Shown here: piece by piece, positions 6,465-9,010 of the stretch | How positions within the stretch are numbered: position 1 is the first letter of the stretch | Layout of the letters: each line of letters starts with the position of its first letter | Assembly: GCA_004561785.1 (NCBI GenBank) | Contig: SFUB01000055.1 | Location: forward strand, 1 to 9,010 | DNA: 9,010 bases | Direction of reading: 5' to 3' | From: a bacterium | GTDB lineage: Bacteria > Bacillota_I > Bacilli_A > RFN20 > CAG-826 | Made by a program: the position numbers and the translations under genes | Notes under the pieces: generated by a model | Told to the model about the DNA's origin: nothing | Seen by the model: only the letters and a program-made list of their open reading frames with translations | Databases searched by the model: none

Positions 6465-6893
6465 ATGGCCGGCATACGCTTCACGGACGAGCAGGTCTCG
6501 ATGCTTCGATCCAACCCCTGGGTCAAATCAGCCACGCCCAAGTACGTATCCTTCACCAAAGAGTTCATGGAGGAGTTCATCGACCTGCATTCCAAGGGGC
6601 AGACGAGATACGAGATTTTCGAATCGCACGGGTTACCCGTTGACGTACTCGGGAAATCATCAATCGAGAGCTCAACCGGAAACTGGGTCAAGAAGGCGAA
6701 TAAGTCCATTGGTCTTTCCGACGAGAAGGGAGGCAGGCCGAGGACGAAGGACCTGACCCAGGAGGAGATCATCGCCAGGCAGAAGGCCAAGATAGAGATG
6801 CTGCAGCAGGAGAACGATTTCCTCCGCCAAATACGGAGGCTGGAACGACGTCACCAGCCATCAAAATCCCCGTCGAAGAAAGGTTCGAGATAA
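6465..6893 (+). CDS. IS3-family transposase OrfA
   Basis: OrfA is the 142-residue DNA-binding half of the transposase. It binds the element's ends and, in IS3-family elements, the separate protein often restrains transposition. A helix-turn-helix-like region covers about residues 28-80 (from YVSFTKEFMEEFIDLHSKG to NWVKKANKS). A coiled coil with a zipper pattern covers about 98-128 (RQKAKIEMLQQENDFLRQI), followed by a basic tail. An upstream in-frame codon at 6429 exists, but ATG 6465, eight bases after GGAGG (6452-6456), is preferred. That ribosome binding site lies within a hairpin. The frame ends at TAA 6891-6893 and overlaps the open orfB frame, which is -1 relative to it. Family resemblance is to HTH proteins of IS150-type elements of Bacillota and Mollicutes. 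Confidence 0.85.
   Translation: MAGIRFTDEQVSMLRSNPWVKSATPKYVSFTKEFMEEFIDLHSKGQTRYEIFESHGLPVDVLGKSSIESSTGNWVKKANKSIGLSDEKGGRPRTKDLTQEEIIARQKAKIEMLQQENDFLRQIRRLERRHQPSKSPSKKGSR
6861..6888 (+). other. Candidate programmed -1 frameshift site between orfA and orfB
   Basis: The orfB frame is -1 relative to orfA and has no ATG before 6947, yet the family-typical orfB start region (VEERFEIIYRTKEKHGGK) is encoded from about 6872. A shift must therefore occur upstream. No classic A_AAA_AAG heptamer is present in the overlap. The best slip point is A_AAA at 6863-6866, followed six bases later by a small stem TCGAA/TTCGA (6873-6877 with 6884-6888). A shift there would yield an OrfAB fusion of about 464 residues. 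Confidence 0.4.
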
Positions 6894-6946
6894 TCTACAG
6901 GACCAAGGAGAAACACGGAGGGAAGCTTAGGCTCAACGTCGCCTGG

Positions 6947-7858
6947 ATGTGCAAGGAGCTCGGCGTCTCCAGATCCGGCTACTACGCCTACGAATCCAGG
7001 AAGGCCAAGGGGCTGGACGACCCGCGGGAGGCGAGGGACTACGCCGATTTCCTCGTCGTCAAGTCCGTCTACGAATTCAAGGGCAGGGCGAAGGGATCGA
7101 GGCAGATCGCGATGACGATGCCGAAGCTCTATGGGGTCTCGATGAACAGGAAGAAGATCCAGAGGCTGATGAGGAAGTACGGCCTGGAATGCCCGATAAG
7201 GAGGGCGAACCCGCTGAGGACGATCGCCAGGGCGCTGCAGACGAACTCCGTGTTCTCGAACAAGCTCAACCGCCAGTTCGCCGTCGGAAGGCCGGGGGAG
7301 CACCTGCTGACCGACGTAAGCTACCTCTACTACGGCCCCCATGGCGAGAAGAGGTGCTACTTGTCCGCGATCAAGGACGCCTCGACGAACGAGATCGTCG
7401 TGTGGACCCTTTCGGAGACGATCGGCCTCCCCTTCGTCATCGAGATGCTCCGGAAGCTGGATTCGGTGGATTGGCTCCCCGGCACGTTCCTTCTCCATTC
7501 CGACCAGGGATGCCACTACACGTCGTGGGAATACCGCAAATACCTTTCGGACCGGGCCATATGCCAATCGATGTCGAGGAGGGGCAACTGCTGGGACAAC
7601 GCGCCCATGGAGAGCTTCTTCGGCCACGCCAAGGACGAGCTCCACCTAAGGAGGTGCTCGACGTTCGCCGATGTCGTCGCGGAAATCGAGGATTACATCG
7701 ACTACTACAACAACTGGAGGCCGCAGGCTGGTCTTGGCAAGATGACGCCTTCGGAATTCAGGGATTACTTGTTGGCAAAGCCCATATGCCTTCCCGCCCC
7801 CCTCGCCGCGGCGAGAGAAAACGGGAACCCCTCGCTCGGGATTCCCGTTTCTCAATAG
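6947..7858 (+). CDS. IS3-family transposase OrfB (DDE integrase core)
   Basis: OrfB is the catalytic half of the transposase; as an OrfAB fusion it cuts and joins the element's ends. Counted from the ATG at 6947 (303 residues), the DDE triad is Asp123 (LLTDVSYLYYG), Asp186 (LHSDQGCHYTS) and Glu222 (DNAPMESFFGHAKDE), with the DD(35)E spacing of IS3-type integrase cores. The helical region before the core, ELGVSRSGYYAYESR, is typical. The ATG is probably not the true start. The frame stays open upstream, and residues encoded from about 6866 (IPVEERFEIIYRTK...) belong to the family N-terminal domain, so OrfB is most likely made by -1 frameshifting from orfA. The core is intact with no internal stop, so the copy may be functional. 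The last ~25 residues lie beyond the integrase core and are encoded within a long hairpin. Confidence 0.92.
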   Translation: MCKELGVSRSGYYAYESRKAKGLDDPREARDYADFLVVKSVYEFKGRAKGSRQIAMTMPKLYGVSMNRKKIQRLMRKYGLECPIRRANPLRTIARALQTNSVFSNKLNRQFAVGRPGEHLLTDVSYLYYGPHGEKRCYLSAIKDASTNEIVVWTLSETIGLPFVIEMLRKLDSVDWLPGTFLLHSDQGCHYTSWEYRKYLSDRAICQSMSRRGNCWDNAPMESFFGHAKDELHLRRCSTFADVVAEIEDYIDYYNNWRPQAGLGKMTPSEFRDYLLAKPICLPAPLAAARENGNPSLGIPVSQ

Positions 7859-7872
7859 GCCGTTTTCTCAAT
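7815..7872 (+). repeat. Competing hairpins and a direct repeat at the 3' end of orfB
   Basis: GAGAAAACGGGAA (7815-7827) can pair with TTCCCGTTTCTC (7842-7853), a 12-bp stem with one bulged A and an inner CCC/GGG extension. Its first ten bases can instead pair perfectly with CCGTTTTCTC (7860-7869). The two right arms belong to a near-direct repeat, CCGTTTCTCAAT (7845-7856) and CCGTTTTCTCAAT (7860-7872), that flanks the orfB stop codon. It may act as a weak terminator or transcript-stabilising structure; the T-run is short. Confidence 0.55.
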
Positions 7873-7873
7873 G

Positions 7874-7910
7874 TGTCCTTGACATGGGGTCCACATTAAG
7901 ACCCAGTTTT
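7874..7910 (-). repeat. Right terminal inverted repeat region of the insertion sequence
   Basis: Read on the minus strand it gives AAAACTGGG, a 9-nt gap, then GGACCCC and GGACA, mirroring the left end. At the left end the gap between the two blocks is 14 nt, so the copies differ by 5 nt of spacing. The inner 20 bp match at 14 positions. Confidence 0.7.
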
Positions 7911-7915
7911 TTCAT

Positions 7916-7919
7916 GCCA
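7916..7919. repeat. Candidate right target-site duplication (GCCA)
   Basis: This copy matches GCCA at 6351-6354. Removing the element plus one copy would leave the yebC-family and DUF362 stop codons 19 bp apart. Confidence 0.4.
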
Positions 7920-7928
7920 TCTAGCAAA

Positions 7929-8948
7929 TCATTCTTGATTTGGATAGTCGCCTTGATGATCGTCTTCGAAGGGCTTCAGATCCTTCACGCAATCGCCTGG
8001 GTAGATACGCTTCTCTTCGTTATCCAAATCGATGAGGACGTAACGGTCATTGCCCATCCCCATTTCCTTCATGTAGGAGAGTTGCCTCAATCCGTGGCGG
8101 GAAGTGATCCTTTCCACCAAGGCGTGACGCTCCTCTTCTTTCATGGAGAAGACGATGTCAACGCAGGCCTGATCGATGGCCAAGATATCCAAAGAAGCCA
8201 AGATGCCGACGTTCGGCGTCACGACCTTTTCGGCGCGCCTGCCCTCGCAATCACAGCTCACGGACATGTTCCTCATGACGTTGATGAAGGCGATGTTCTT
8301 CCCAAAGTGGGCGACCGTCGCGGCGCTGCTCTCGGTCATCCTTTCCATGAACTCCTCTTTTGAGATGCTCCATTTGCTATTCGTTTCCGGATTCTGGTGA
8401 ATCATCCCTTTGCCGATTTTCCCATCCGCGCATCCGATGCCGATGTTCTTGTTCGACCCGCCGAACCCGCCCATCGTATGGCCTTTGAAATGAGTAAGGA
8501 CCAACATGGAATCGTAATTTGACATATGGGAACCCATCGACATGGACGAGAACCATTTGCCGTTCGGCACCGGGAAATTCTCCGTGCCTTCTTCATCCAT
8601 GATGTCCACGGGGGCGAAGTCCCAGCCATTGACCTCAATGGTCTTGCGGTGCTTCTCCGTGGTATCTCTGTCCCCCTCGTAGAAGGTGTTGGTCTCCACG
8701 ATGGTGGGATGATCCATCTCCGAGGCGAACAGCTCTTTGACCCAGCTCCGTGGGACGATGTTCGGCCCGTATTGTTCTCCGGTATGGAGTTTGACTGCGA
8801 TTTTTCCTTTCAAAGAGGAACGAATCTTCCGGTAGACCTTCTTTAGGCCTTCCGCGGATAGATCGCGGGTGAAATAAACGATCGATTCATTGCCTTCCCT
8901 TTGATCGTAAGGGACGTAGATTTCCCCGCCTTCTTTTGCTTTTTCCAT
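7929..8948 (-). CDS. DUF362 domain protein
   Basis: This is a 339-residue member of the DUF362 family, whose biochemical role is not established; some relatives carry an added ferredoxin domain and are presumed iron-sulfur proteins. Here the family core is seen as AVKLHTGE (51-58), THFKGHTMGGFGGSNKNIG (152-170), GIGCADGK (170-177), FINVMRNMSVSCDCEG (221-236), PNVGILASLDILAIDQACVD (245-264) and HGLRQLSYMKEMGMGN (285-300). No CxxCxxC-type ferredoxin motif is present, but CDC (232-234) plus Cys173 and Cys262 could be metal ligands. No signal peptide or membrane segment is seen, so it is probably cytoplasmic. The start at 8948 is chosen over 8981 because GGAGG (read on the minus strand, 8957-8961) lies eight bases before it. 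It is transcribed towards the insertion sequence. Its promoter is not clear in the 62 bases left of the window. Confidence 0.88.
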   Translation of the reverse strand: MEKAKEGGEIYVPYDQREGNESIVYFTRDLSAEGLKKVYRKIRSSLKGKIAVKLHTGEQYGPNIVPRSWVKELFASEMDHPTIVETNTFYEGDRDTTEKHRKTIEVNGWDFAPVDIMDEEGTENFPVPNGKWFSSMSMGSHMSNYDSMLVLTHFKGHTMGGFGGSNKNIGIGCADGKIGKGMIHQNPETNSKWSISKEEFMERMTESSAATVAHFGKNIAFINVMRNMSVSCDCEGRRAEKVVTPNVGILASLDILAIDQACVDIVFSMKEEERHALVERITSRHGLRQLSYMKEMGMGNDRYVLIDLDNEEKRIYPGDCVKDLKPFEDDHQGDYPNQE

Positions 8949-8956
8949 AACGCAAA

Positions 8957-8961
8957 CCTCC
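8957..8961 (-). promoter_or_regulatory. Ribosome binding site deciding the DUF362 gene start
   Basis: GGAGG on the minus strand sits 8 nt before the ATG at 8948. The in-frame ATG at 8981 would place this site inside the coding region. Confidence 0.8.
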
Positions 8962-9010
8962 AAGGTCATTTTAATGTTCATCCTTCTTGGGATAAAGACG
9001 AATTCCGTCC

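Larger units (their letters stand above)
6355..7915 (+). mobile_element. IS3-family insertion sequence (IS150-like), about 1.56 kb
   Basis: This copy-and-paste type element carries orfA (helix-turn-helix plus leucine zipper) and orfB (DDE integrase core) in a -1 frame relation, the hallmark of IS3-family elements. The ends carry inverted repeats in two blocks: outer AAAACTGGG (6359-6367) against CCCAGTTTT (7902-7910), and inner TGGACCCC plus GGACA (6381-6400) against TGTCC plus GGGGTCCA (7874-7893). GCCA at 6351-6354 and 7916-7919 may be a 4-bp target duplication; the boundaries given assume this. If only the inner repeats are the true ends, the element would be about 6376-7898. Codon choice differs from the neighbours: arginine is very often AGG here but mostly CGC/CGT in neighbouring genes, as expected for an imported element. 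It sits between two convergent genes and disrupts neither reading frame. Confidence 0.88.

Noticed and set aside
6851..7645. A 264-residue open frame on the minus strand across orfB
   Set aside because: It is antisense to the intact DDE integrase, is rich in Arg, Pro, Val and Leu from codon bias, and shows no family motif. It is a shadow frame.
6949..7899. A 316-residue plus-strand frame overlapping orfB in another phase
   Set aside because: Its composition (very rich in Arg, Glu, Pro and Gly) is that of a shifted reading of orfB. It has no ribosome binding site or known domain, and orfB explains the openness.
1..9010. Hidden defence, toxin-antitoxin, CRISPR, retron or RNA gene
   Set aside because: Genes and the insertion sequence fill nearly all of the window. 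I found no spaced repeats, tRNA-like cloverleaf, reverse transcriptase or toxin motifs in the remaining short gaps.

Overview
The window is an ordinary chromosomal stretch of a low-to-medium GC Gram-positive-type bacterium. The block ecfA1-ecfA2-ecfT-truA, the strong GGAGG-type ribosome binding sites, the YeeN-like form of YebC and the HisK-type PHP phosphatase all point to Bacillota, probably a gut-type lineage of Bacilli such as Erysipelotrichales or an Acholeplasma/RF39 relative. The exact lineage is inference. Tryptophan is encoded by TGG and TGA works as a stop, so this is the standard bacterial code.

Layout, left to right. (1) 1-746: the 3' end of a GH13 alpha-glucosidase gene. (2) 803-5575: seven tightly packed plus-strand genes, probably co-transcribed: a dCMP deaminase, a 75-residue two-helix membrane protein, the two ATPases and the transmembrane subunit of an energy-coupling-factor (ECF) vitamin/metal importer, the tRNA pseudouridine synthase TruA, and a PHP-family phosphatase. 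Every junction from 1281 to 4776 overlaps (11, 17, 7, 4, 4 and 23 nt), which suggests translational coupling. (3) 5640-6344: a YebC/YeeN-family protein, probably with its own extended -10 promoter. (4) About 6355-7915: an IS3-family (IS150-like) insertion sequence with orfA and orfB in a -1 frame relation, placed between two convergent genes. (5) 7929-8948, minus strand: a DUF362 protein.

The ECF module supplies the energising half of a group II ECF importer. No substrate-binding S component is encoded here, so S components must be elsewhere in the genome. TruA beside ecfT is the usual Bacillota arrangement, but the ribosomal protein genes that often flank this block (rplQ upstream, rplM-rpsI downstream) are replaced here by dCMP deaminase plus a small membrane protein and by the PHP gene.

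I see no CRISPR array, tRNA, rRNA, toxin-antitoxin pair, phage gene or defence system. The most unusual structure is in the insertion sequence: a hairpin that buries the orfA ribosome binding site, doubled terminal repeats with unequal spacing, a possible non-canonical frameshift site, and two competing hairpins at the end of orfB. I found no convincing new multi-gene system.
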